Shown: one piece after another, positions 36,493-44,853 of the stretch
How the letters are laid out: each line of letters opens with the position of its first letter
Position numbering within the stretch: position 1 is the first letter of the stretch
Source: Lachnospiraceae bacterium
Lineage (GTDB): Bacteria > Bacillota > Clostridia > Lachnospirales > Lachnospiraceae
Assembly (NCBI GenBank): GCA_017461725.1
Contig: JAFTXG010000001.1
Location: 49,984 to 113,983, forward strand
Length of the DNA: 64,000 nucleotides
Reading direction: 5' to 3'
Made by a program: the position numbers and the translations under genes
Notes under the pieces: model-generated
Database searches by the model: none
Seen by the model: the letters and a program-made list of their open reading frames with translations, nothing else
What the model was told of the DNA's origin: nothing

Positions 36493-37410
36493 CTAAAAAA
36501 TACTCAAGTAGAGCTGCTGACTCAGTTTTTCCAGCAACTGGATCCCCGCAACACTGTTACCCTTGGTATCCAGCGCAGGAGAATAAATACCGATTCCCAT
36601 TCTGGTCGGAACAACCGCCATAATGCCTCCGCCCACCCCGCTTTTTGCGGGAACGCCGACGCGAATGGCAAAATCGCCTGACCCGTTATACATACCGCAG
36701 GTCATGAGGATAGCATTGACATATTGGGTATAGGCGGCAGGAACCACCCGCTCATTGGCACCGGGTGTGCGACCTCGATTGGCCAGTACAAAACCAATGT
36801 TTGCCAGATCCTTACAGGTAACAGAAATCGAACATGCCTGAAAATAACACTCCAGAACATCTTCTACCGGATCTTCCAGCAAACCATAGGATTTCAACAG
36901 GTAGGCCAGCGCACGATTTTTACTCCCATACGCTTTCTCAGAAGCATACACCGCCTCATCAATATCAATCTCCCGATTTCCGGCCAGCCGTCTGGTCAGT
37001 TCCAGGACCCTTCGGATTTTATCCTGATAGGTGTCTCCGTGGATCAGGGAACACATGACAATGGCTCCCATATTCACCATGGGGTTAAGATTTTCACTGT
37101 CCAGCCGCTGCTCACTGACGTTGATCGCATCAAAGGGCTTTCCGGTCGCCTCCGTACCTACTCTGGCACTGACAAATTCGATCCCATTATCCAACAGGGC
37201 CTGCAGCAGAAGGATCGGCTTGACAATACTCTGTATGGTAAAGTGAGCTGCGTGATCTCCGGCACCATAATGCTTTCCGTCACTGGCGATCATATATACC
37301 CCCAGCGCGTCAGGACTGACTTTTGATAATTCGGGAATATAGCTTGCCACCCTTCCCTCTTTGGTATATCCCATACAATCATTGACAAGCTGCTCTAATA
37401 ATTCATCCAT
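36493..37410 (-). CDS. glsA: Glutaminase
   Basis: Hydrolyses glutamine to glutamate and ammonia. 305 residues, the family length. The serine beta-lactamase-like Ser-x-x-Lys motif is in FTIQSIVKPI near residue 60; VNMGAIVM near 110 and KSGVGGGIMAVVP near 258 are further family blocks. Lies 12 bases after the esterase gene, so co-transcribed. May serve acid resistance or ammonia supply. Confidence 0.95.
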   Translation of the reverse strand: MDELLEQLVNDCMGYTKEGRVASYIPELSKVSPDALGVYMIASDGKHYGAGDHAAHFTIQSIVKPILLLQALLDNGIEFVSARVGTEATGKPFDAINVSEQRLDSENLNPMVNMGAIVMCSLIHGDTYQDKIRRVLELTRRLAGNREIDIDEAVYASEKAYGSKNRALAYLLKSYGLLEDPVEDVLECYFQACSISVTCKDLANIGFVLANRGRTPGANERVVPAAYTQYVNAILMTCGMYNGSGDFAIRVGVPAKSGVGGGIMAVVPTRMGIGIYSPALDTKGNSVAGIQLLEKLSQQLYLSIF

Positions 37411-37422
37411 CGGACGCCTCCA

Positions 37423-38235
37423 TCAAAAACTTTTGATCCAATGAATGGCATCCCTCACCCAACCGGCCATGTAATCATTTTTCAATGCCGGATCGCCCTT
37501 CCAGGTCTCCTCATTGGCCAGGGCCATGCCATGTACGCCGTCGGGATAAATGTGCAGTTCATAGGGTACCTTATGGGCGCTCAGCGCCTGTGCCAGAAAC
37601 AGACTATTCTGTACCGGTACCAGCTGATCATTGGCTGTATGCCAGATAAATGCCGGAGCAGATTTCTCGCTCACCTGCTTGTCAATACTATACTTCTCGA
37701 TGGTCTCGGGATCATCCTTTCCCTCTCCGCAGAGCCAGTCAAAGGACCCGCGATGAGCGTACTCGCCGCCGTTGATCACCGGGTAGGACAGAATGGTTCC
37801 GGTGGGCTTGTTCATCCCATAGGGCATCGGGGCCTTCTCATACACATAGTCCTTGTGCCACAGGGTTCCCAGTGAAGCCGCCAGATGACCTCCGGCAGAG
37901 AAACCGATCACAAACACACGCTCGGGATCAATATTGTACTTCTCCGCGTTCTCCCGGATGTGCTTCATGGCCAGAGATGCCTCCACCAGCGGCTGAGGAA
38001 AACACGCCATTTCATTTAAGGAATAGCGCAGTACAAAGCAATTCATTCCGGCCGCAAAAAAGGCCTTGGCAATGGGCTCCGCCTCTCGGGCAGACAACCA
38101 ATGGTAGCCGCCGCCCGGGCAGATCAACAGTGCTGTTCTGGGCGGAATCTGCAGTTCCGGTTCATCGTTGGAAATATAGGTCGTCAGTGTCGCCTTTGAC
38201 ATGTCGGGACACAGACTGATTACTTCTGTTTTCAT
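37423..38235 (-). CDS. Alpha/beta hydrolase, acetyl-esterase/lipase type
   Basis: 270-residue cytoplasmic esterase of the BD-FAE/Aes type. Oxyanion-hole region CPGGGYHWLSAREAE near residue 36; nucleophile in GFSAGGHLAASLG near 114; Asp in HTANDQLVPVQ near 202; His in DGVHGMALA near 240. Such enzymes often deacetylate plant carbohydrate. First gene of a bicistron with glsA. Confidence 0.88.
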   Translation of the reverse strand: MKTEVISLCPDMSKATLTTYISNDEPELQIPPRTALLICPGGGYHWLSAREAEPIAKAFFAAGMNCFVLRYSLNEMACFPQPLVEASLAMKHIRENAEKYNIDPERVFVIGFSAGGHLAASLGTLWHKDYVYEKAPMPYGMNKPTGTILSYPVINGGEYAHRGSFDWLCGEGKDDPETIEKYSIDKQVSEKSAPAFIWHTANDQLVPVQNSLFLAQALSAHKVPYELHIYPDGVHGMALANEETWKGDPALKNDYMAGWVRDAIHWIKSF

Positions 38236-38296
38236 CGGTACGCCTCTTTTCTGTCAATTAATCTTGTTATTGATATAATCCGTCTGGACCGCTATG

Positions 38297-38325
38297 ATTG
38301 TAGCACAGTTGCGCGGACTTTTCCA
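38297..38325 (-). promoter_or_regulatory. Promoter of the esterase-glsA operon
   Basis: TGGAAA, 17 bases, TACAAT preceded by TGTGC (extended -10) on the minus strand. Confidence 0.55.
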
Positions 38326-38384
38326 GTGATTTTCGTGATCGGACGATGATTACAGACGCACATTAAGTAACAAGCCATTACCGC

Positions 38385-38413
38385 TTGCATCTTTCCCCAG
38401 TTCGTGGTATACT
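38385..38413 (+). promoter_or_regulatory. Promoter of queT
   Basis: TTGCAT, 17 bases, TATACT on the plus strand, about 45 bases before the putative preQ1 aptamer. Confidence 0.6.
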
Positions 38414-38456
38414 GCACAAGTCAAAAATCTGTTTTCCAACCGTTTTTGATCTTCAA

Positions 38457-38500
38457 CCGGTGAGTTCGAGACCTTCCTCACCTTAAACAAAACTAAAGGA
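38457..38500 (+). promoter_or_regulatory. preQ1-I-like riboswitch at the queT ribosome site
   Basis: GGTGAG (38459-38464) pairs perfectly with CTCACC (38477-38482) around a TTCGAGACC loop. An A-rich linker leads to AAAACTAA (CTAA at 38493-38496) directly before AAGGAG. This is the compact layout of class I preQ1 aptamers, where the CTAA segment folds back into the loop and hides the ribosome site. Loop bases deviate slightly from the consensus. The downstream queuosine-precursor transporter gene is the expected target. Confidence 0.65.
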
Positions 38501-38510
38501 GATTTGAACC

Positions 38511-38999
38511 ATGAAAAAGAAAAATGTACTGTCCCTTGTCTACAGTGCGGCCATCGCTGCCGTCTATGTGGTCCTGACCATGCTGTTTGCGCCGGTTTCC
38601 TTCGGCCCCATCCAGTTCCGCCTCTCCGAGGCACTGACGATCCTGCCCTTCTTCACACCGACGGCCATCCCCGGATTGTTTGTGGGTTGCCTGTTGTCCA
38701 ATCTCATGGGCGGGGCCGTGATCTGGGATGTGATTTTCGGAAGTCTGGCCACGCTGCTCGGCGCGGTGGGCACTTACCTGCTCCGCAGACACCGCCATCT
38801 GGCCTGTCTGCCTCCGATCATCAGCAACACACTGATCATTCCATGGGTGCTGCGGTATGCCTACGGCGAAGCTTCGCTGATTCCCTATCTGATGCTGACC
38901 GTCGGGATTGGCGAGATTCTGGCAGTGGGTATGGTGGGAAATATCCTGCTGACTGCTCTTCTGCCCTATCGGGAGACACTATTTGGAAAAGTAAAGTAA
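38511..38999 (+). CDS. queT: QueT-family queuosine precursor transporter (ECF S component)
   Basis: Membrane protein of 162 residues with about five or six spans, of the QueT family that imports queuine-pathway precursors with a shared ECF module. Recognised from YSAAIAAVYVVLTMLFAPVS, IQFRLSEALTILPFF and ILLTALLPYR. Start ATG after AAAGGAGATTTG. Translation is probably controlled by the preQ1-like leader. Confidence 0.88.
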   Translation: MKKKNVLSLVYSAAIAAVYVVLTMLFAPVSFGPIQFRLSEALTILPFFTPTAIPGLFVGCLLSNLMGGAVIWDVIFGSLATLLGAVGTYLLRRHRHLACLPPIISNTLIIPWVLRYAYGEASLIPYLMLTVGIGEILAVGMVGNILLTALLPYRETLFGKVK

Positions 39000-39005
39000 C
39001 TGTGC

Positions 39006-39041
39006 AAAACTCGCGTTGGATAACTCCGCCGCGAGTTTTTT
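39006..39041 (+). terminator. queT terminator
   Basis: AAAACTCGCG / CGCGAGTTTT stem, 14-base loop, then TTTTTTG on the plus strand. Confidence 0.8.
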
Positions 39042-39042
39042 G

Positions 39043-39071
39043 TTGCATTTAGCAAATATCTGTGTTATACT
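39043..39071 (+). promoter_or_regulatory. Promoter of hicAB
   Basis: TTGCAT, 17 bases, TATACT. It directly abuts the queT terminator and leaves a leader of about 120 bases before hicA. Confidence 0.6.
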
Positions 39072-39199
39072 GACTCACATCCAAATTGTGGCATTCGCCA
39101 TTATCTATTGATTATCTTTATGTTCAGAAAAAGAAATCATCATTAACACCAGTTTTTAAAAGTATTGACGTTTAGTTTTTCAATTTTTTACTTTTCCTA

Positions 39200-39394
39200 A
39201 TGATCAAACTACTAAAGAAAAACAAATGCAATATTTTAAGGCATGGAAGCCGCCACAACATCTGGTACAGTAAAATTACAGGAAAGCAATTCACCGTACC
39301 ACGGCATAATGCCGAAATACCAATCGGAACCCTAAACACATATTTTGAAGGATGCAGGGCTAAAATAATTCCATCATTCTTACACTATCCTTGA
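39200..39394 (+). pseudogene. hicA: HicA-like mRNA interferase toxin, frameshifted
   Basis: The frame encodes IKLLKKN, RHGSRHNIW and VPRHNAEIPIGTLNT, typical of HicA with its active-site His in the GSxH position. The end is wrong: after GTLNT the frame runs EGCRAKIIPSFLHYP. Skipping one base near 39340 gives ILKDAGLK and a stop at 39366-39368, the expected HicA ending. There is also no ribosome site at the ATG and the usual five or six N-terminal residues are missing. Probably an inactivated toxin; a sequencing error near 39340 is the alternative. Confidence 0.65.
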
Positions 39395-39406
39395 AAGGAG
39401 CACTTT

Positions 39407-39805
39407 ATGTCAAAATATGCTTATCCAGCAATTTTCACCCCCGAAGAAGACGGCGGATATTCTATCACGTTTCCTGATTTGGAAGGTTGCTACACCTGTG
39501 GTACGGATCTCCGCGATGGTCTCGAAATGGCTGAAGATGCTTTAGCTCTTGTTCTCTATGGCTATGAAAAAGAGGAGCGCACTATTCCCGAACCGTCTTC
39601 CGCTTCTGCCTTCGCACTACAGGAAGGAGAATTTGTCAATTACATTGCCTGCGATACGATGCACTACCGCAAACGATACCATTCCAAAGCGGTCAAAAAA
39701 ACGCTTAGTATCCCATCTTGGTTAAATGAGGAAGCTCTGGCTATGGGCTTGAACTTTTCACAGATACTACAGGATGCACTCATGAAAAAGTTGCATATAC
39801 GCTGA
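39407..39805 (+). CDS. hicB: HicB-like antitoxin
   Basis: 132-residue antitoxin. The N-terminal partial RNase-H-like fold has YPAIFTPEEDGGYSITFPDL and GLEMAEDALALVL. The C-terminal DNA-binding segment is KTLSIPSWLNEEALAMGLNF followed by SQILQDAL. Good ribosome site GAAAGGAGCAC. Apparently intact although its toxin is damaged. Confidence 0.9.
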   Translation: MSKYAYPAIFTPEEDGGYSITFPDLEGCYTCGTDLRDGLEMAEDALALVLYGYEKEERTIPEPSSASAFALQEGEFVNYIACDTMHYRKRYHSKAVKKTLSIPSWLNEEALAMGLNFSQILQDALMKKLHIR

Positions 39806-39835
39806 ATTCAATCAATCGCATTCTTTCCAGTTATG

Positions 39836-39875
39836 AAAAAGCCCGCCGTGGTCATCAATCACGGCGAGCTTTTAT
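39836..39875. terminator. Bidirectional terminator between hicB and thrS
   Basis: Stem of about 13 pairs (AAAGCCCGCCGTG / CACGGCGAGCTTT, one mismatch) with T-rich tails on both strands. Confidence 0.8.
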
Positions 39876-39899
39876 TACACCTCTTTAATTATCATCAAA

Positions 39900-41861
39900 T
39901 CACTTATTCTCCTGCACTTCGATCTTCCGGATCTCCTTGGTGCGGATCTCCTTGCAGATCTCACCAATGAACTGATCCAGATCCTTCATGCCCTCGTCGC
40001 CCAGATAGCGGCTTCTCACGGATACCTTGCCCTCAGCCTCCTCCTTCTCGCCGACTACCAGCATGTAAGGAACCTTGTTAAGTCTTGCCTCGCGGATCTT
40101 GTAGCCGATCTTCTCAGAGCGCTGATCTACGGTCACCTGAACGCCGTTTGCCTTCAGCTCCTTGCCGACCTTGCTTGCATAGTCCAGATACTTCTCGGAG
40201 ATGGGCAGCACGCGCACCTGCTCAGGACACAGCCAGGTGGGGAACAGACCTGCGTACTTCTCGATCAGCCATGCCAGGGTACGCTCGTAGCAGCCCATGG
40301 AGGTTCTGTGAATGATGTAAGGGCGAACCTTATCACCGTTCTGGTCGATGTAGTACATATCAAACTGCTCGGCAAGCAGCGCATCCCACTGGATGGTGAT
40401 CATGGTGTCTTCCTTGCCGTACACGTTTCTCGCGTTGATGTCCACCTTAGGACCGTAGAATGCAGCCTCGCCCACATCCTCAACGAAAGGAATATTCAGC
40501 TCAGTCAGAACCTCACGGATATGCTGCTCGGTCTCCTCCCAAACCTCAGGCTCACCGATATACTTCTCGCGGTTGTCGGGATCCCACTTGGACAGATGAT
40601 AGGTCACGTCCTCCTCAACACCCAGGGTGGTCAGACAGTGCTTAGCCAGTGCCAGACAGTTTTTGAACTCCTCAACCATCTGGTCAGGGCGAACGATCAG
40701 GTGTCCCTCGGAGATGGTGAACTGGCGAACACGGGTCAGACCGTGCATCTCACCGGAGTCCTCGTTTCTGAACAGCGTGGAGGTCTCGCCGTAGCGGATA
40801 GGCAGGTCACGGTAGGACTTCTGGCTGTTCTTGTATACAAAATACTGGAAAGGACAGGTCATGGGACGAAGGGCAAACACTTCCTTGTCCTTCTCCTCGT
40901 CGCCGAGAACGAACATGCCGTCCTTGTAGTGATCCCAATGTCCGGAGATCTTGTACAGATCACTCTTTGCCATCAGCGGAGTCTTGGTGCGGACATAGCC
41001 CCACTCATTGTCCTCCAGATCCTCGATCCAGCGCTGCAGGGTCTGGATAATCTTTACGCCCTTGGGCATCAGCAGGGGAAGACCCTGACCGATCACGTCA
41101 ACCGTGGTAAACAGCTCCATCTCGCGGCCCAGCTTGTTGTGGTCGCGCTTCTTGATGTCCTCAAGGTGCTGCAGATACGCCTCCAGCTCCTCCTTGGTCG
41201 CGAACGCGCTGCCGTAGATACGCTGAAGCATAGCGTTCTCAGACTTTCCTCTCCAGTATGCGCCGGAGGAGGAGGTCAGCTTGTAAGCCTTGATGCCCTT
41301 AGTGCTCATCAGGTGAGGGCCTGCACACAGATCAACGAAATCGCCCTGCTGGTAGAAGGAGATAACCGCATCCTCGGGAAGGTCACGGATCAGCTCCACC
41401 TTGTAAGGCTCACCCTTCTGCTCCATAAAAGCGATAGCTTCCTCTCTGGGCAGGGTAAACTTCTCCAGCTTCTCACCCTTCTTGATGATCTTCTTCATCT
41501 CTTTCTCAATATTGTCCAGATCTTCTCTGGAGAAAGGCGCTGCCTCAAAATCATAGTAATATCCGGTGTCGATCGCCGGTCCGATGGCCAGCTTTGCCTC
41601 AGGGAATAAGGTCTTCACCGCTTGTGCCAATACATGGGAGCAGGTGTGACGCACCACGCGCAGACCCTCGGGATCTCTTGCGGTCAGAATATTTAAGGTA
41701 CAGTCCTCCTCGATGACGGTGCGCAGGTCAACCACCTGACCATTCACCTCGCCTGCACAGGCCATTCTCGCCAGACCCTCGCTGATATCATAGGCGATAT
41801 CAATGACGGATTTTGCGCTCTCGTACTCCTTCACGGAGCCATCCTTCAATGTGATTTTCAT
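39900..41861 (-). CDS. thrS: Threonyl-tRNA synthetase
   Basis: Class II synthetase of 653 residues. N-terminal TGS domain (1-60), editing domain with HTCSH near residue 70, catalytic core with RPMTCPFQYFVYK near 340, LTRVRQF and a C-terminal anticodon domain. I start at the ATG at 41861, which follows AAGGAGGAAAATATC; the upstream frame overlaps the leader. Controlled by the T-box leader directly upstream. Confidence 0.97.
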   Translation of the reverse strand: MKITLKDGSVKEYESAKSVIDIAYDISEGLARMACAGEVNGQVVDLRTVIEEDCTLNILTARDPEGLRVVRHTCSHVLAQAVKTLFPEAKLAIGPAIDTGYYYDFEAAPFSREDLDNIEKEMKKIIKKGEKLEKFTLPREEAIAFMEQKGEPYKVELIRDLPEDAVISFYQQGDFVDLCAGPHLMSTKGIKAYKLTSSSGAYWRGKSENAMLQRIYGSAFATKEELEAYLQHLEDIKKRDHNKLGREMELFTTVDVIGQGLPLLMPKGVKIIQTLQRWIEDLEDNEWGYVRTKTPLMAKSDLYKISGHWDHYKDGMFVLGDEEKDKEVFALRPMTCPFQYFVYKNSQKSYRDLPIRYGETSTLFRNEDSGEMHGLTRVRQFTISEGHLIVRPDQMVEEFKNCLALAKHCLTTLGVEEDVTYHLSKWDPDNREKYIGEPEVWEETEQHIREVLTELNIPFVEDVGEAAFYGPKVDINARNVYGKEDTMITIQWDALLAEQFDMYYIDQNGDKVRPYIIHRTSMGCYERTLAWLIEKYAGLFPTWLCPEQVRVLPISEKYLDYASKVGKELKANGVQVTVDQRSEKIGYKIREARLNKVPYMLVVGEKEEAEGKVSVRSRYLGDEGMKDLDQFIGEICKEIRTKEIRKIEVQENK

Positions 41862-41914
41862 GATATTTTCCTCCTTATTTCGGTCGTTTTCTGCCGTTTT
41901 CTGCACTGCAGATT

Positions 41915-42209
41915 TGAAAACAAAAATCCCTGAACAGTATTTCTACTGCTCAGGGACGATACTTTACTACCGCGGTTCCACCCTCGTTGCTTCACCACAG
42001 TCCGTACATCATCCATGCTTAGATCACATGGACCACAGACGTGGTTCACCACTCAATTCGACGGTAACGGTGTCAGCCGGGCCGGATTGGGGCCGCTCCA
42101 GGGTGGTCTTCACATGATTGGCAATGATGTGCTCGCACCGATGTGCACCTCTCTCTGCAATGTTACTCATGCTACTCTTCCTGTCATTGCTTTAGGAATA
42201 TTTGTTATG
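41915..42209 (-). promoter_or_regulatory. T-box leader (tRNA-Thr sensing) of thrS
   Basis: The conserved T-box is present as AACGAGGGTGGAACCGCG (within 41968-41988). It is followed by a terminator whose arms TCCCTGAACAGTA/TACTGCTCAGGGA occupy 41927-41957, with TTTTT behind it. Uncharged tRNA would favour the antiterminator and thrS expression. The leader is about 290 nt; I could not place the specifier codon confidently. Confidence 0.92.
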
Positions 42210-42215
42210 CAAAAC

Positions 42216-42244
42216 ATGATAGCCCAATTTTCTGACTTTGTCAA
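42216..42244 (-). promoter_or_regulatory. Promoter of the thrS T-box transcript
   Basis: TTGACA, 17 bases, TATCAT on the minus strand. Confidence 0.8.
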
Positions 42245-42321
42245 GCGATCAAGTCGTCTTTCCTCAATTTTGGCTACAGTTCAGCCATTCATATAATGCT
42301 CTCCAGCCGCTACAAAAGGAT

Positions 42322-42358
42322 TTCCGTGCAAAATGCCGATTCCCGATTGTCCCGTTAA
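42322..42358. repeat. Dispersed 37-bp repeat, copy 1
   Basis: Matches the reverse complement of 61179-61214 except for two substitutions and one extra base. Contains TTCCGTGCAAA and ATTCCCGATTGTCCCGTTAA. Lies between the thrS promoter and the end of the next gene. Confidence 0.75.
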
Positions 42359-42363
42359 TTCCA

Positions 42364-43719
42364 TTATTTTTCTTTGGTCTCCACGTGAAGTCCCATCTCG
42401 ATGGCTCTCTGTAGACGATACACATTGCCCTCACGAACCAGAATAAACTGGAATTCCTCGTCGCTGCCCTGTCTGAACAAAGGCACCATGCCTTCCTGCA
42501 CCATACCTCCGGTCTTTGCCACCGCCATGGTCACCACATCGGTTCCCTCGTAAGCGTAATATCCGTTCAGGTAGGGAAGCAGCCAGGTATTTTCTCTGCC
42601 CTCATAGTTCTGGATCTCCTGCTGGGCAAGGAAATACTTGGTCACGGTAAAGGGACGCTTATCGGACTCTTCCGTCAACGGCTCCATGATCGCCTTAAAC
42701 ATGGCTCTCACCACATCTTCCATATCCTCATCCTGATCCGGACGGTAGAAAATGATATCCGGGCAAATCGCCGGTGAATAATTATCGTCGGCAGTTCCGG
42801 GGATGCGATGCAGCTTTTCGCCGTTGTAATCCTCAAACCACTGACACATTTCCATATAGCTCACAACGGCAGGATACTTCTCAGCCACAGCAGTATACAT
42901 TTCCTGCGCTGCATTTCCAGTCTCAAGAGTCGTGCGATCCTCATCAAAACTGCTGCCCCAGAAGGAGACGGCTTTGGCCAGCTTCGCCGCCTGCTCACTG
43001 TCCACCACGCTTGCCTCCGTGCACAGAATATATCCGAAATTGGAGTTTTCCTTGCAGTATGCGGACACATTCAGCGTATAGGTGCTCCGCTCCAGCATCT
43101 CTTCCTCAGAATCATAGATGCCACTGGTCACCATCCAGTCATTCTCCTTCTGTGCCAGCACCTTCACCTCGTACTCATAGCGAACAACTCCTCCAGAGAG
43201 CTCTTCCTCGCCGATCCTTGTCGCTCCCGCACCGTTGAGACCACCGATCAGACGTTCAATATAAGCATCAATATTTTCCTCGCTGATCAATTTATCTCCC
43301 CCCAGAGCAGATACATCACTGAAATCCCATGCTGCAAACCAACCGCAGAACTGACCCAGACGATAAATCTCCACGCCATCGCCGATGTCCACATACTGCA
43401 GACCGTTGACTCCTTTGATGGTGGCGATCGGAGACTCATATGTAATCAGACCATATTTTTCCAGATACGCCTCATCTTTAGCTCCGTCAAAGGAGGATAT
43501 GATCGATGAGTTGCTGGTCTCCGGAACACTTTCATCCTCAGTTTCCGGCTCAGTGAGCTCCGTGCTCTCCTCTGTGGATGCTTCTGTGGTCCGGTTACCT
43601 TCTGTGGGATCTGCACTAGGCTCCCTATCCTGATTAAACGCGATTAACAGCAGCACAATTACCAGAATGATTGTCACCGCGACTGCGGCCGCCACAATTA
43701 AACCTTTTCTCTTATTCAT
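42364..43719 (-). CDS. Membrane-anchored extracellular protein of unknown function
   Basis: 451 residues: short basic start, one membrane span (about 8-28) without a lipobox Cys, a Thr/Glu/Ser-rich linker (about 31-72) and a large outside domain. No family recognised. Its promoter has four phased direct repeats upstream (see separate entry), so it is likely under an activator. Start ATG after GGAGGGGATAAT. Monocistronic. Confidence 0.7.
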   Translation of the reverse strand: MNKRKGLIVAAAVAVTIILVIVLLLIAFNQDREPSADPTEGNRTTEASTEESTELTEPETEDESVPETSNSSIISSFDGAKDEAYLEKYGLITYESPIATIKGVNGLQYVDIGDGVEIYRLGQFCGWFAAWDFSDVSALGGDKLISEENIDAYIERLIGGLNGAGATRIGEEELSGGVVRYEYEVKVLAQKENDWMVTSGIYDSEEEMLERSTYTLNVSAYCKENSNFGYILCTEASVVDSEQAAKLAKAVSFWGSSFDEDRTTLETGNAAQEMYTAVAEKYPAVVSYMEMCQWFEDYNGEKLHRIPGTADDNYSPAICPDIIFYRPDQDEDMEDVVRAMFKAIMEPLTEESDKRPFTVTKYFLAQQEIQNYEGRENTWLLPYLNGYYAYEGTDVVTMAVAKTGGMVQEGMVPLFRQGSDEEFQFILVREGNVYRLQRAIEMGLHVETKEK

Positions 43720-43800
43720 ATTATCCCCTCCATGAATTAATCACAGCGAATTAACTTTTCTACTGTTTTCATTTGTATTGATTCGATAGATTACTCTTCT

Positions 43801-43829
43801 ATTTTATAAAAAATGATTCCCCCTGTCAA
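43801..43829 (-). promoter_or_regulatory. Promoter of the 451-residue membrane protein gene
   Basis: TTGACA (43824-43829), 17 bases, TAAAAT (43801-43806) on the minus strand, embedded in the terminator of the upstream operon: the -35 lies in the loop side of the stem and the -10 in its T-rich tail. Confidence 0.65.
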
Positions 43830-43844
43830 TATTCAGGGGGAATC
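43804..43844 (-). terminator. Terminator of the Opp/Nik-type transporter operon
   Basis: Perfect 11-bp stem GATTCCCCCTG / CAGGGGGAATC (43815-43844) followed by ATTTTTTATA on the minus strand. Confidence 0.85.
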
Positions 43845-43905
43845 TGTAACATAACCTTAATTTCGTTGTAACATTTAGGCCTGTTTTGTAACATCTCTGT
43901 CACAT
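43845..43905 (-). promoter_or_regulatory. Four phased direct repeats, putative activator box
   Basis: On the minus strand ATGTGACA and three copies of ATGTTACA start 11, 20 and 22 bases apart, about whole helical turns, and end 15 bases before the -35. The layout resembles binding sites of OmpR/PhoB-type response regulators. Confidence 0.55.
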
Positions 43906-43971
43906 ATTTTCCGAATTTTTCCGGCTCTCACTCCGTCAGCAAGATTGCAGAATGCGTTTCCTGACCGGCTA

Positions 43972-44853
43972 TCAAAGATTGCTCTCCTTCCGGTTTGCAC
44001 TCTTTCGCAGCCAATTTCCGATATTCGTCACCGCCACCATGGTCGCAATGAGGAAAACGCCGGGGATCAGGATGATCCACCAGGAACCGGAAAGCAGCGC
44101 CTTGTCCGCCAGGGAGAGCATACTTCCCCAGGAGATTACCTCCAGCGAAAGTCCGATACCCATGAAACTCAATGTAGATTCCGCAGCTATGGCCCCGCGG
44201 ATATTCATGACCACCATAAACATGATGGAGGAAATGAAATTCGGCGTCAAATGTTTCCACAGTATCCGCTGAAAGCCGGCGCCCATACAGCGGGCCGCCA
44301 CCACATACTCACTGTTTCGGATCTGCCTCACCTCAGTGCGCACCACCTTGGCAATGCTGGTCCATCCGGTGATACCGATGACGAAGGAAATGCTGAGCAC
44401 ATTTGCCCTGCCCAGGATCGCCTGAATGAAAATGATCAGCAGCAGGCCGGGAATACTTAAGAAAATATCCGTCAGGCGCATCAGCAGATTGTCCAGCCAC
44501 TTGGGCTCAATTCCGCTGATGGCACCGAACAGAATCGCTGCTGCCGTGGAAATTACCGTAGCAAAAAATCCGATGAACAGGGATATCCGGCCGCCATACC
44601 AGATCATGGAAAAGATATCACGGCCCATGGTGTCCGTTCCAAACCAAAACTCACCGTTCGGAGCCACATTTGTATGATAGAGATCCATATAGGTCGGGTC
44701 CTTGGGAATAAATAAATCACAGCAAACACAGCCCAGCACAATGATTCCCAGAATCACCATGGAAACGATGGGTTTGCCCTCATACCACTTTGTTTTTTTC
44801 GTCGCCGGAGCCGGGATCCGGCGGATCCCCACCTGAATAAACTGTTTATCCAA
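43972..44853 (-). CDS. ABC transporter permease, OppC/NikC type
   Basis: 293-residue permease with an N-terminal cytoplasmic segment and about six spans. FWFGTDTMGRDIFSMIWYGGR near residue 68 and the EAA loop ARCMGAGFQRILWKHLTPN are family features. The start overlaps the OppB-type gene by eight bases. Last gene of the operon, before a strong terminator. Confidence 0.9.
   Translation of the reverse strand: MDKQFIQVGIRRIPAPATKKTKWYEGKPIVSMVILGIIVLGCVCCDLFIPKDPTYMDLYHTNVAPNGEFWFGTDTMGRDIFSMIWYGGRISLFIGFFATVISTAAAILFGAISGIEPKWLDNLLMRLTDIFLSIPGLLLIIFIQAILGRANVLSISFVIGITGWTSIAKVVRTEVRQIRNSEYVVAARCMGAGFQRILWKHLTPNFISSIMFMVVMNIRGAIAAESTLSFMGIGLSLEVISWGSMLSLADKALLSGSWWIILIPGVFLIATMVAVTNIGNWLRKSANRKESNL

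Noticed and set aside
40308..41609. 433-codon open frame antisense to thrS
   Set aside because: Mirrors a highly biased synthetase gene, has no ribosome site and no protein-like motif.
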